The notes under the pieces: generated by a model
What the model saw: only the letters and a program-made list of their open reading frames with translations
What the model was told of the DNA's origin: nothing
The model's database searches: none
Part shown: in pieces, positions 34,657-43,118 of the stretch
Layout: each line of letters opens with the position of its first letter
How positions within the stretch are numbered: the first letter of the stretch is position 1
Translations under genes and position numbers: made by a program
Assembly: GCA_030431525.1 (NCBI GenBank)
Contig: JAUIJC010000009.1
Coordinates: 1 to 64,000, forward strand
DNA: 64,000 nucleotides
Reading direction: 5' to 3'
From: Bacteroidia bacterium
GTDB taxonomy: Bacteria; Bacteroidota; Bacteroidia; Cytophagales; JAAEPT01

Positions 34657-36864
34657 ATGAAAGAACTGGCAACCGCTTTTGAGAACTCCGTAAAACAGTA
34701 CAACCAATGGCTTCAGGAGGTGGAGCAGAAACAACCCCTGAAGGGATTCACGGCCATCGACTTTTTCTCCTTTGAGCCATTTTTTCCTGAACTCAACCAA
34801 TTGAATGCTGAGGACTTTCAGTTCTATCCTGACATTGAGAGCCTCCCCTCAGATGACATCATTGAGGTAGGCATTGATGAGGGAAAAATCATTTTTTCAC
34901 GCCAATACTACGGGCCAACCACCTTCTACGACAGCTTCTTTTTCTATACTGAAACAGAAAAATGGCGCTATCAGATTTATACCAACGGTATAGAAACCAA
35001 ACCCATTTTCGTGGAAAAGCTTGAATTAGGAGAGCATAATACTCCAATCACATTCAAGCGCTACGACACTTACTGCTACCTCGAAATAGATTACAACCAT
35101 CATGATGATGGATGCGACTTTAGCCTACAACGCTTTGACAAGACAGGCGAGCCCATTCAAAAGGAGCAATACGAAGTCAGGTTTGAGGACCAAAAGGTGG
35201 CATCCATCGAAAATATCAGCCAAAACAGATCGCTGTTTAACATCCACCAAAAGGAGGAATTGCTGGAAGAGCTGTTGGCAAAGTGCAAAACCAAATTGGT
35301 GGAGCGAATGATTCGCGGTGTTGAGAAGGCCAATATTGAGCAAAAAGACATCTGTGCGCTATTGGTGGAATACAGTCTGCAAGGCCCCTTCCCTGCCAGC
35401 ATTGGCTTCGCCCAAGAATCCGAAAAACAGGAGGCCACCGAAGATTATCCGCCACTGGCGTGGTTGAACGCCCCAGACATGGAGCTATTCTTTGAGTGCG
35501 AATTTTTCTACCCTGATGAGGAAGGCCTTTATGATGAGATCAATGCCCGACTAGACAAGCTTGAGTTCAAGGAGCAAAAGCAACTGGTTTTTGACTTCTA
35601 CGCGGATTACTGCCGTACCCTTCAGCAGTCGGAAAAACTGAAAGCCCTCATTCACACCACCGAAGACTTTTTTGTGAGTGCCTGTGACTATGAGGAAGGC
35701 AATCACTGGGAATTTCTTGAGGCATTGCTTCCCAAGAAGCAAATCAATCAGTACCAAAAAGAGTTCGACGACTACGAAAACAACCTAAAAGAAACCCTGA
35801 ACAACGACAAGGAATATCAGGACGTCATTGAAACCTTGGAGGATGCTGAGGCAGATTATGAGGCCTATCTATCAGCATTCAACAAGCAATCCTGCACAGT
35901 GGGCTATCATGAGCAACTGCTCTATTCCATCGACCCTTTCTTTGCACCATTGACCCTAAAAAGGGAAGGTTTTGCCCCCATCCCACTTTTGAAGGAAAAG
36001 CCCGAAGGTTCATATTATTACCAATATCACTACGTTGGTGAGCAAATCCTCAGCATCATCTATTTTCATGATGACAAACACATCTTCCAAATCTTCTTTG
36101 ATTACAAGGAAGACCAACTAACCGCCGGGAAATTCCATGGCAATCCTGAAGAAAAAAGGCCATCTGTGGAAGATTACAAAGAACTTTGGATTGAGGACGG
36201 AAAACCCACAACGCTCTACGAATACACCACCATTGCCTTTGAAAAAACGGATTACCACTACAATGACAAGGGCCAAATTGTGCGATTCGATGAATACAAA
36301 TTCATGTACAGCACGGAAGACAACATGAGGTTTGACCCCGTGCGTTGGTCCAAAGAAATCCGCTATACAGCCGACAATCAGCTACGACGCATCACCAGCA
36401 CGCCAGTAGGCCACGAAAGAAGCACGGTGATGTATTCCATTGATGATTCATTTGTGTTGGAGGCCATGGAACAGTCTGCCGAGATACTCAGCGACATCGT
36501 CATTGGGGATTTAGAAAAGCGTAAATCTCTGCCAAAAGGCATTTGCTTTGAGGTAGACCCAAGACTCTGTTTCCCTCCCAAGGTCTATTACAAACCTGAT
36601 AAAAAATGGACTGAAGCTCAGGGTCTATACGGCAAACTACTTGGCAATAAAGCTGTAGAAAACTCCAACCTCAACCTTTATCTCTTCCATGAAAACTATA
36701 AGGAAGAAGGCGCCTATTTCTCGCGGAGCCAATGCTTGGAATACATTGAGCAGGCTTATGAGCTGATTTGTAAAAAGATTGAGGGGGCAATTAGAGAAAA
36801 GTTTAACGCTACTATTGAGGTCAAAGCCAAGGGGATGTATGAAATATTGAATGCTGAGGAATAA
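34657..36864 (+). CDS. Large cytosolic hypothetical protein
   Basis: 735 aa, acidic, with no signal peptide or membrane segment. It is rich in aromatic and acidic residues with many 'Y/F-E-D' clusters. Segments such as GIDEGKIIFSRQYYGPTTFYD, YNHHDDGCDFSLQRFDK and DYHYNDKGQIVRFDEYKFMY look like repeated beta-hairpins of the kind found in YD/RHS-like or YwqJ-type proteins, where 'Y...G.i.....' repeats follow each other. The middle (about residues 290-400) is helical. No enzymatic motif could be recognised. It is flanked by palindromic repeats on both sides. Function unknown. Confidence 0.6.
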   Translation: MKELATAFENSVKQYNQWLQEVEQKQPLKGFTAIDFFSFEPFFPELNQLNAEDFQFYPDIESLPSDDIIEVGIDEGKIIFSRQYYGPTTFYDSFFFYTETEKWRYQIYTNGIETKPIFVEKLELGEHNTPITFKRYDTYCYLEIDYNHHDDGCDFSLQRFDKTGEPIQKEQYEVRFEDQKVASIENISQNRSLFNIHQKEELLEELLAKCKTKLVERMIRGVEKANIEQKDICALLVEYSLQGPFPASIGFAQESEKQEATEDYPPLAWLNAPDMELFFECEFFYPDEEGLYDEINARLDKLEFKEQKQLVFDFYADYCRTLQQSEKLKALIHTTEDFFVSACDYEEGNHWEFLEALLPKKQINQYQKEFDDYENNLKETLNNDKEYQDVIETLEDAEADYEAYLSAFNKQSCTVGYHEQLLYSIDPFFAPLTLKREGFAPIPLLKEKPEGSYYYQYHYVGEQILSIIYFHDDKHIFQIFFDYKEDQLTAGKFHGNPEEKRPSVEDYKELWIEDGKPTTLYEYTTIAFEKTDYHYNDKGQIVRFDEYKFMYSTEDNMRFDPVRWSKEIRYTADNQLRRITSTPVGHERSTVMYSIDDSFVLEAMEQSAEILSDIVIGDLEKRKSLPKGICFEVDPRLCFPPKVYYKPDKKWTEAQGLYGKLLGNKAVENSNLNLYLFHENYKEEGAYFSRSQCLEYIEQAYELICKKIEGAIREKFNATIEVKAKGMYEILNAEE

Positions 36865-36875
36865 AAAAGGCTGAA

Positions 36876-36980
36876 CAGGATTAGAAGGATTTAATGATGG
36901 ACAGAATTTCCGATTGCTCTTGAAGCCCTACATGTATCCTGCTTATCATTAAATCCTTCCAATCAAGGTACAGACATTAA
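36876..36980. repeat. Dispersed repeat AAGGATTTAATGAT, copy 1
   Basis: GGATTAGAAGGATTTAATGA near 36880 is opposed by ATCATTAAATCCTTCC near 36950, so the unit is itself an inverted repeat. The right part (CCTGCTTATCATTAAATCC, TTCCAATCAAGGTACAGAC) recurs at about 38240 and 38460. Confidence 0.6.
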
Positions 36981-37005
36981 AGATTTACTTACTCCCTACC
37001 AGTTT

Positions 37006-37947
37006 TTAATACCTCCGATAAGAAGGCTCAACCTCATCGTTCTTCTTATCGAGATAATCCATCAACCTAATACCGACAGACAAGTCAAACCTACACAGGG
37101 AAAAATTCACCGGAACTTCCGAAATCCCTGAGCTGTCCTCCACCTCGACATTGGTCAGAACACCCAAAGTGGTGGAAAAAAGTATTCCCAAAGAAAAGTG
37201 TTTAGAAAGACTAATGTCATAGCCCAAATCAAGGCCAACACCCGTCGCTGAACCAGTAATGGTTATTGGCTCCATGAGGTAAGCATTATCCTTATAAAGC
37301 AGTCCGCCAATTGAAACACTGGAGTAGAATGAACTTCTACTTGTAATGGGCAGGTTTCTAAAGCTTAATGAAGGACCAACAAATAAAATGCGTACATCAT
37401 CAACCATTGTGGTTTCGTAAAAAATGCTTGTCGAAGGATCGAACCATATATACCCTTCCGTTTCTTGCTTTGCTCGGAAGTAACTAAGCTTGGCTCCAAA
37501 GCCCAATACCCTATTCACAAAATGACTTATCTCAACGCCATAAGAAAGTCCAGACCTGAGACCTTCCAAATGCTCCTCATCTTGAGCCTTTAAACCATCA
37601 GGAATCTGTCCTAACTGATATGATAACCCAAGTTGTAGCCCTATCCTCAGTTTTGGATAATCAACTATGGTCTTGCCTCCTCCTGCATCTGCTTTATCAG
37701 TAGTTGATGTACTCTCTTCCTTTTCTTGCACACCATAGTAGTTCTTTTCGTAGTAAGCGACCTTCGACAAAGGCATCAGCATACTCTTCTCTCTACCATC
37801 ATCTTTATACTTAAAATAGATCTCTGCACTATAAACATGCATGATTTTGCAGTTGATGGAATCCTGATCAGTTGTTACAACCAAATCTTGGGCTTGTACA
37901 CAAAACGCACCCAGAAGGGATGCAAACAAAAAAACAAACCGCTTCAT
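37006..37947 (-). CDS. Outer-membrane beta-barrel protein
   Basis: 313 aa from ATG 37947. Signal peptide MKRFVFLFASLLGAFCVQAQ. Residues about 21-75 (LVVTTDQDSINCKIMHV, KDDGREKSMLMPLSKVAYYE) match a small N-terminal domain common in Bacteroidota outer-membrane proteins, in which 'D.I.t..gd.i.ckI' is followed by a charged strand. The remainder has alternating strands ending in aromatic residues (LRIGLQLGLSYQLG, RVLGFGAKLSYFRAK, ILFVGPSLSFRNLP, SFYSSVSIGGLLY, GVGLDLGYDISLSKHFSLGI), typical of an OmpW/OMP-like barrel. Cargo unknown. Dispersed repeats flank it on both sides. Confidence 0.72.
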   Translation of the reverse strand: MKRFVFLFASLLGAFCVQAQDLVVTTDQDSINCKIMHVYSAEIYFKYKDDGREKSMLMPLSKVAYYEKNYYGVQEKEESTSTTDKADAGGGKTIVDYPKLRIGLQLGLSYQLGQIPDGLKAQDEEHLEGLRSGLSYGVEISHFVNRVLGFGAKLSYFRAKQETEGYIWFDPSTSIFYETTMVDDVRILFVGPSLSFRNLPITSRSSFYSSVSIGGLLYKDNAYLMEPITITGSATGVGLDLGYDISLSKHFSLGILFSTTLGVLTNVEVEDSSGISEVPVNFSLCRFDLSVGIRLMDYLDKKNDEVEPSYRRY

Positions 37948-38314
37948 AAACGAATAATCAAAAGTGTAAAACGGGGAAGTGGTCAAAGGTAATACAATGA
38001 GATAGATCAAGAAAAAATGACATATTAATTTACCTGTTCAAAAACATCAACCCTAGAACAAAAAACACTCCCTAAAAACTCTATTTCAACACACAAAAAC
38101 CTGTAATAAAACGCTCCGACATTAGTACATCTAACAAACCAATTAGAGCTCCAAACTCTCTCATCTTGGAAAAACCTGAACCATGGTAAGCTTGATTTTC
38201 TGGATGGATAGAATTCCTAATAACCATTGAAGCCCTAAACGCATCTTGCTCTCCATTAAATCCTTCCAATCAAGGTACTGATAGAAGAAGAATGCTATAG
38301 AATGTTCTCAAATC
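37948..38314. other. Intergenic region with dispersed repeat copy 2
   Basis: 367 bases. It contains a second AAGGATTTAATG-type repeat around 38218-38282 (CCATTAAATCCTTCC, AATCAAGGTACTGAT). No convincing gene; the minus-strand 62-codon frame there is made of repeat sequence. Confidence 0.5.
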
Positions 38315-38437
38315 TTACTTTCCAAAATAGCCTTCTCCAAAAGCCTTGGCATATTCAGAAAGCATCCATTGATACAAGAAATACCCCAGCACTACTAATA
38401 CAAGAACAAACACAACATAGAAAAACACTCTCTTCAT
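38315..38437 (-). CDS. 40-residue single-pass membrane peptide
   Basis: MKRVFFYVVFVLVLVVLGYF, then LYQWMLSEYAKAFGEGYFGK; 40 aa. A basic start followed by about 20 hydrophobic residues and a polar C-terminal tail of about 15 is the usual layout of a small inner-membrane protein. GAGGGAT stands just before the ATG. It lies upstream of the outer-membrane protein gene on the same strand and is bordered by two copies of a dispersed repeat. No homologue is known to me, but the composition argues for a real protein. Confidence 0.5.
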   Translation of the reverse strand: MKRVFFYVVFVLVLVVLGYFLYQWMLSEYAKAFGEGYFGK

Positions 38438-38439
38438 AT

Positions 38440-38505
38440 CCCTCAAATACTAATTCCCTACACACATCCTGCTTATCATCAAATCCTTCCAAGGTACAGA
38501 CAAGA
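38440..38505. repeat. Dispersed repeat AAGGATTTGATGAT, copy 3
   Basis: CATCCTGCTTATCATCAAATCC followed by TTCCAAGGTACAGACAAG; matches copy 1 with a few changes and a 5-base deletion (ATCAA missing). Confidence 0.55.
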
Positions 38506-38568
38506 AAAAAAGGCACGCACAATCAAATTGCACCTGCCTCTCATCTGAATTTTTAATTCTAATTGGCC

Positions 38569-39777
38569 TTACAGCCCAAACTCTTTCTTCACGGAATCTA
38601 CGTAATCCAACTTCTCCCAAGTGAAGAATTCCAAACCGTTCTCAGTGTATGGCTCACGACCCATGTGGCCATAAGCGGCAGTTGGGGCGTAGATTGGATT
38701 TTTCAATTTCAAGCGGTCGATCAAAGCCTTTGGACGCATGTCGAACAACTTGGAAGCCTTTTCAGCAATCTCGATATCAGACATCTTCACATTGGCTGTT
38801 CCGTAGGTGTTTACGTTCAAGGAAACTGGCTCAGAAACACCGATAGCGTAGGAAACCTGTACCAATACTTCGTCAGCTACACCAGCAGCCACCAAGTTTT
38901 TGGCCATGTGACGGGAGGCGTAAGCAGCACTGCGGTCCACCTTTGAAGGATCCTTACCAGAGAATGCACCACCACCGTGAGCACCTTTACCGCCGTAAGT
39001 ATCGACGATAATCTTACGACCAGTCAAACCAGCATCACCGTGAGGACCACCAATCACAAACTTACCTGTTGGGTTGATGTGGTACTTGGTGTTTTCGTCC
39101 AACATGTCAGCAGGAATCACCTTGCCGATAACGTGTTTCTTCACGTCAGCCGCAATTCGAGCCAACATAGAAGCCTCATCGTCAAAGTCATCGTGCTGTG
39201 TGGAGACAACGATAGCCTCAACGCGCAATGGTTTGCCCGTTTTCTCGTCATAGGCGATGGTCACCTGTGACTTGGCATCCGGACGCAAATATGGCATCAA
39301 CTCGATGTGCTCCTTGCGGATATCAGCCAAACGCTTCACCAAGCGGTGAGAGAAAGCCAAAGCCATCGGCATGTACTCCTCGGTCTCTTTGTTGGCATAG
39401 CCAAACATCATCCCTTGGTCACCAGCACCTTGCTCAGTATCGGTTCCAGTACCTTCGTCCACGCCCTGAGCGATGTCAGGAGACTGTGCGTGAAGGGAAA
39501 CCATGACACCACAAGAGTCGGAATCAAAGCGATAATCAGAATGTGTGTAGCCAATCTTTTCGATGGTCTGACGCACCACTTCCTGAATATCAACATACGC
39601 TTTGGTGGTCACCTCACCGGCAACCACCACCATTCCTGTAGTCACAAGAGTTTCGCAAGCCACGCGAGAATCCTTGTCGTCGCGAAGCATCTCGTCCAAG
39701 ATGGCATCCGAAATCTGGTCGGAGATTTTATCTGGGTGTCCTTCGGAAACCGATTCCGAGGTAAATAAATACGCCAT
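38569..39777 (-). CDS. metK: S-adenosylmethionine synthetase
   Basis: 402 aa, with the three-domain fold of MetK. It makes SAM from methionine and ATP. Motifs: [18 protein letters not shown] at the N-terminus (ATP and Mg binding), [12 protein letters not shown] (about residues 131-142) and the Gly-rich loop [15 protein letters not shown] (about 266-280). It ends with the usual FTWEKLD and VKKEFGL region. Its leader (39778-39858) has a -7-like box but no recognisable SAM riboswitch. Strong codon bias suggests high expression. It supplies SAM for the methyltransferases here and completes the hom-metX pathway found at 55-58 kb. Confidence 0.98.
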   Translation of the reverse strand: MAYLFTSESVSEGHPDKISDQISDAILDEMLRDDKDSRVACETLVTTGMVVVAGEVTTKAYVDIQEVVRQTIEKIGYTHSDYRFDSDSCGVMVSLHAQSPDIAQGVDEGTGTDTEQGAGDQGMMFGYANKETEEYMPMALAFSHRLVKRLADIRKEHIELMPYLRPDAKSQVTIAYDEKTGKPLRVEAIVVSTQHDDFDDEASMLARIAADVKKHVIGKVIPADMLDENTKYHINPTGKFVIGGPHGDAGLTGRKIIVDTYGGKGAHGGGAFSGKDPSKVDRSAAYASRHMAKNLVAAGVADEVLVQVSYAIGVSEPVSLNVNTYGTANVKMSDIEIAEKASKLFDMRPKALIDRLKLKNPIYAPTAAYGHMGREPYTENGLEFFTWEKLDYVDSVKKEFGL

Positions 39778-39858
39778 GGAAAATCAATGATTATGTGTTA
39801 GGCTTGTTTTGAATCAATTCCTTGAGCTCGAAACAAACCGCTAAATTCTTAAAGCATC

Positions 39859-39866
39859 CAAAGTTA
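39859..39866 (-). promoter_or_regulatory. Putative metK -7 promoter element
   Basis: Minus strand TAACTTTG (TAnnTTTG), 82 bases before the metK start codon. Confidence 0.4.
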
Positions 39867-39956
39867 GAACGATTGGCGAAGATTAGAAAGGGCATACCCC
39901 ATCCGTTTCCAACAATTGACTTGAGCATTCATTAACTTGTGGGTTTAAATTGCGCT

Positions 39957-40880
39957 ATGTACGAAGAACCACGGGACCGATACATCAACCCCTTCACCGA
40001 CTATGGCTTCAAAAGGCTGTTCGGCGAGGAGCCCAATAAGGATTTGCTGATTGACTTCCTCAATGAGCTGTTGCGTGACGAGCAGGGTGAAATCGTCCAA
40101 CTTTCCTACCTCAAAACAGAGATGTTGGGGGACACGGAAGTGGACCGAAGGGCTATTTTCGACCTCTATTGTGAAAACGAGAAGGGCGAAAAGTTCATTG
40201 TGGAACTCCAAAAGTCCAAGCAAAACTTCTTCAAGGACAGGGCGCTATATTACTCCACATTCCCCATTCGGGAGCAAGCTAAGCGAAACGATTGGAATTT
40301 TGAGCTGAAGGCCATTTACACCATCGGCATTCTCGACTTTGTATTTGATGAAGACAAAAACGACCCCGACAAATTCTTCTACAAAGTAAAGCTCAAAGAC
40401 ATTGAGACCGACAAGGTCTTCTACGACAAGCTGACATTTATCTACTTGGAGATGCCCAAGTTCAACAAGACCTTGGACGAGCTGGAATCCCATTTCGATA
40501 AGTGGATGTACGTCCTCAAGAACTTGAAAAACCTTCAGCGAATCCCTGAAAAACTCCAAGAAAAAGTCTTTGACAAACTGTTCTCCACAGCAGAGTTGGC
40601 CAAACTCACCTATGAGGAAGTACTCTCCTACGAGCAAAGCCTGAAATATTACCGCGACCTCCAAAATTCCATCGATACTTCATTCAGCGAGGGGATGGAG
40701 AAAGGAATCGAGAAGGGTTTGAAAAAGGGAATAGAAAAAGGGATGGAGAAAGGATTAAAGAAAGGTGCCCAGACCATCGCCATCAACCTACTCAAGCTCG
40801 GACTGCCTCTCGAAGACATCGCAGAATCCACAGGCCTGACCATTGAAGAAATCAAGGCCCTACAAACAGAACTCGACTAA
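39957..40880 (+). CDS. Rpn-type PD-(D/E)XK nuclease/transposase-family protein
   Basis: 307 aa from ATG 39957; the longer frame uses GTG. The N-terminus YINPFTDYGFKRLFGEEPNK is the hallmark of the PDDEXK_2 'recombination-promoting nuclease/putative transposase' family (Rpn/YhgA-like). The nuclease core is the Asp of IFDLYCENEKGEKF and the E-L-Q of IVELQKSKQ (about residues 65-85). Near 240-270 is a repetitive Gly-Lys-Glu stretch (KGIEKGLKKGIEKG), followed by a small helical domain LLKLGLPLEDIAESTGLTIE, the standard ending. These nucleases promote RecA-independent recombination in E. coli. It precedes gldA by only 10 bases. Confidence 0.88.
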   Translation: MYEEPRDRYINPFTDYGFKRLFGEEPNKDLLIDFLNELLRDEQGEIVQLSYLKTEMLGDTEVDRRAIFDLYCENEKGEKFIVELQKSKQNFFKDRALYYSTFPIREQAKRNDWNFELKAIYTIGILDFVFDEDKNDPDKFFYKVKLKDIETDKVFYDKLTFIYLEMPKFNKTLDELESHFDKWMYVLKNLKNLQRIPEKLQEKVFDKLFSTAELAKLTYEEVLSYEQSLKYYRDLQNSIDTSFSEGMEKGIEKGLKKGIEKGMEKGLKKGAQTIAINLLKLGLPLEDIAESTGLTIEEIKALQTELD

Positions 40881-40890
40881 CCCCATAAAC

Positions 40891-41808
40891 ATGTCCGTCT
40901 CCGTCAATCACCTGATAAAAACCTATGGCCAGCAAAATGCGGTCAACGACATCTCCTTTTCGGTGGATACAGGGGAGATTGTTGGCTTTTTGGGGCCAAA
41001 CGGCGCCGGCAAGTCCACAACGATGAAGATTGCCACCTGCTACCTTCCGCCTACCAGTGGAACCGTGGAAGTCTGTGGCGACAATGTGGTGGACAATCCA
41101 TTGGAGGTGCGGAAAAATGTGGGCTACCTGCCTGAACACAACCCATTGTACTTGGACATGTACGTCCACGAATATTTGGGCTTTATCGGCAATCTGCACG
41201 GACTGACGGGCAAAAACTTGCGGGAGCGAGTGAAAAAAATGGTGGAGTTGTGTGGGCTGACAAGGGAACAGAACAAACAAATCGGTTCGCTCTCCAAAGG
41301 CTACCGCCAACGCGTGGGACTGGCCCAAGCCCTTATCCATGACCCCAAGGTGTTGATTTTGGATGAGCCAACTACCGGCCTCGACCCTAACCAGATTCTG
41401 GACATCCGGAACTTGATTCGGGAAATCAGCCAAGACAAGACGGTGATTTTCTCCACGCACATCATGCAGGAGGTGCAGGCGCTGTGTAACCGCGTCATCA
41501 TCATAAACCGTGGCGACCTCGTAGCGGATGAAAAGGTAGCCAATCTCCAAAACCTGCAAAAAGCGGGAGCTGTCCTCACCGTGGAATTCGACCAAGCCCT
41601 ATCCACCGAAGCATTAAGCACGATGGAAGGCGTAGTTGGTTTTTCAGCGCTTAGCGAAACCCGTTATGAAATCTCAGTGGCCGAGGGCATTGACCTCCGT
41701 CCTGTGGTCTTCAATTATGCGGTGGCCCAAGGACGCATCCTGTTGGAAATGAGCCAGCGCCAAGTTTCTCTGGAAGAAGTATTCCATCACTTAACAGCAA
41801 AAAACTAA
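40891..41808 (+). CDS. gldA: Gliding-type ABC transporter ATP-binding protein GldA
   Basis: 305 aa from ATG 40891. The ATP-binding subunit carries Walker A GPNGAGKSTTMKI (about residues 36-48), the signature LSKGYRQRVGLAQAL (about 135-149), Walker B VLILDEPTTGLDP (about 155-167) and H-loop STHIMQEVQ. The C-terminal 80 residues form the extension seen in GldA. In Flavobacterium GldA acts with GldF and GldG and is needed for gliding. Here the three lie together in the same order, supporting the assignment. The gene follows the nuclease gene directly. Confidence 0.88.
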   Translation: MSVSVNHLIKTYGQQNAVNDISFSVDTGEIVGFLGPNGAGKSTTMKIATCYLPPTSGTVEVCGDNVVDNPLEVRKNVGYLPEHNPLYLDMYVHEYLGFIGNLHGLTGKNLRERVKKMVELCGLTREQNKQIGSLSKGYRQRVGLAQALIHDPKVLILDEPTTGLDPNQILDIRNLIREISQDKTVIFSTHIMQEVQALCNRVIIINRGDLVADEKVANLQNLQKAGAVLTVEFDQALSTEALSTMEGVVGFSALSETRYEISVAEGIDLRPVVFNYAVAQGRILLEMSQRQVSLEEVFHHLTAKN

Positions 41809-41853
41809 AAACAGTCACCAACAGTCTGGGACTGCAAACTGATTACTGCCCTC

Positions 41854-42579
41854 ATGCTAGCAATCTATAAAAAAGAAATCACGGCCTTTTTCAATGACCT
41901 CATCGGTTATCTGGTCATCGGGCTGTTCCTAACCATGACGGGTCTGTACCTGTGGGTCTTCCCCGACACGGTCCTGTCGATAGGAAAAGCGGATATGTTC
42001 CAGTTCTTCTTTGCTGGGCCTTATGTGTTTTTGTTGCTGATTCCAGCGGTCACGATGCGCTCCTTCGCCGAGGAAAAGAAATCGGGCATGATGGAATTAC
42101 TCCTAACCCGCCCCGTCACCGAATGGCAATTGGTCTTGGGAAAATACTTAGCCTCCTTCAGCTTAGTCATCCTTTCCCTGTTACCGACACTGATTTATTA
42201 CTGGACACTTTATGAGTTAGGCGCTCCTAAGGGAAACATTGACTCAGCTGGCGTATTCGGTTCCTACATCGGATTGATTCTGTTGGGCGCCACCTACACC
42301 GCCATTGGCATTTTGGCTTCGTCCATCACCAACAACCAAATCGTGGCTTTTGTAATTGCCGTGGTCTTTTCGCTCTTCATGTTTGATGGTTGGGGCTATG
42401 TATCGCGCATCAACGAATGGGGCGAATGGTCCTTTTTCTTGAACAGCTTGGGCCTTTCCTACCACTACAATTCACTTAGCCGTGGCGTAGTGGATTCGCG
42501 GAACGTGATTTACTTCCTTAGTTTGACAGCCTTCTTTTTGACCACCACCCGCCTCATCCTGAACAGCAGAAAATGGTAA
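41854..42579 (+). CDS. gldF: Gliding-type ABC transporter permease GldF
   Basis: 241 aa with about six TMs: residues 13-38, 55-75, 100-125, 140-165, 170-190 and 215-235. The stretch FAEEKKSGMMELLLTRPVTEWQLV (about 68-91) is the diagnostic ABC-2/GldF cytoplasmic loop. It starts 45 bases after gldA and overlaps the next gene by 7 bases (ATGGTAA), which implies translational coupling. It forms the membrane channel with the GldG N-terminal part. Confidence 0.86.
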   Translation: MLAIYKKEITAFFNDLIGYLVIGLFLTMTGLYLWVFPDTVLSIGKADMFQFFFAGPYVFLLLIPAVTMRSFAEEKKSGMMELLLTRPVTEWQLVLGKYLASFSLVILSLLPTLIYYWTLYELGAPKGNIDSAGVFGSYIGLILLGATYTAIGILASSITNNQIVAFVIAVVFSLFMFDGWGYVSRINEWGEWSFFLNSLGLSYHYNSLSRGVVDSRNVIYFLSLTAFFLTTTRLILNSRKW

Positions 42580-43106
42580 AGGAACATCAGCAAAAGCCCG
42601 AACAGGAAAAGAACAAGGAGCATCAAACAACCATCAAACAGATTGGTGGACTGTTGCACAAGGTTATCCCGATTGTGGACAAATCAGGTGAGATTTTGAG
42701 CTATGCTCTAAAGCCGTTGATGGTGGAATTTAAGCCCAAGGACGTGCTTCAGGTGATTGTCGGCGCCTCCATTTTGGCCATTCCACTGGCCTTTACAGGC
42801 GAAGCATGGGATTTGGGAAAGGAGCTTCCGCTCAATAATGTACTTGGACTCGGCGCTCTCACGATATTCTTCATCGCCCTTTTCGTCTATTTCAACTACT
42901 ACAACACCTATTTGGGGAACCACTGGTTCAGCTACCTCAAACGCGTGTTGACCACCTATTTCCTTTCGGCATTGGTGGTAGCGTCTATCCTGACCATCAT
43001 CCAAAAATGCCCGTGGGGCGTGGACAACCTGCTGGCCATCAAACGCATTATTATCATCACCTTTCCTGCCTCGATGAGTGCAACGGTTAGTGACACCATC
43101 AAGTAA
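42573..43106 (+). CDS. Unknown membrane protein inserted between gldF and gldG
   Basis: 177 aa. A polar basic N-terminus of about 60 residues (KEHQQKPEQEKNKEHQTTIK) is followed by four hydrophobic helices at about 65-83, 90-110, 125-145 and 152-170. The layout matches small DUF2391/TIGR02587-like integral membrane proteins, seen in MVEFKPKDVLQVIVGASILAIPLAFTGEAWDLG and ALVVASILTIIQKCPW. Its start overlaps the gldF stop and gldG begins 12 bases after its stop, so it sits inside the operon. In the better-known gld loci, gldF and gldG are adjacent. Role unknown; perhaps an accessory factor. Confidence 0.65.
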   Translation: MVKEHQQKPEQEKNKEHQTTIKQIGGLLHKVIPIVDKSGEILSYALKPLMVEFKPKDVLQVIVGASILAIPLAFTGEAWDLGKELPLNNVLGLGALTIFFIALFVYFNYYNTYLGNHWFSYLKRVLTTYFLSALVVASILTIIQKCPWGVDNLLAIKRIIIITFPASMSATVSDTIK

Positions 43107-43118
43107 GAGTAAGCATCG

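Noticed and set aside
38081-38269. 62-residue minus-strand frame
   Set aside because: Composed mostly of the dispersed AAGGATTTAATG repeat; different frames of other copies are open as well, so coding is doubtful.
39778-39858. SAM riboswitch in the metK leader
   Set aside because: The leader is only about 80 bases and shows no stem arrangement of known SAM riboswitch classes. The metX leader was examined too, with the same result.
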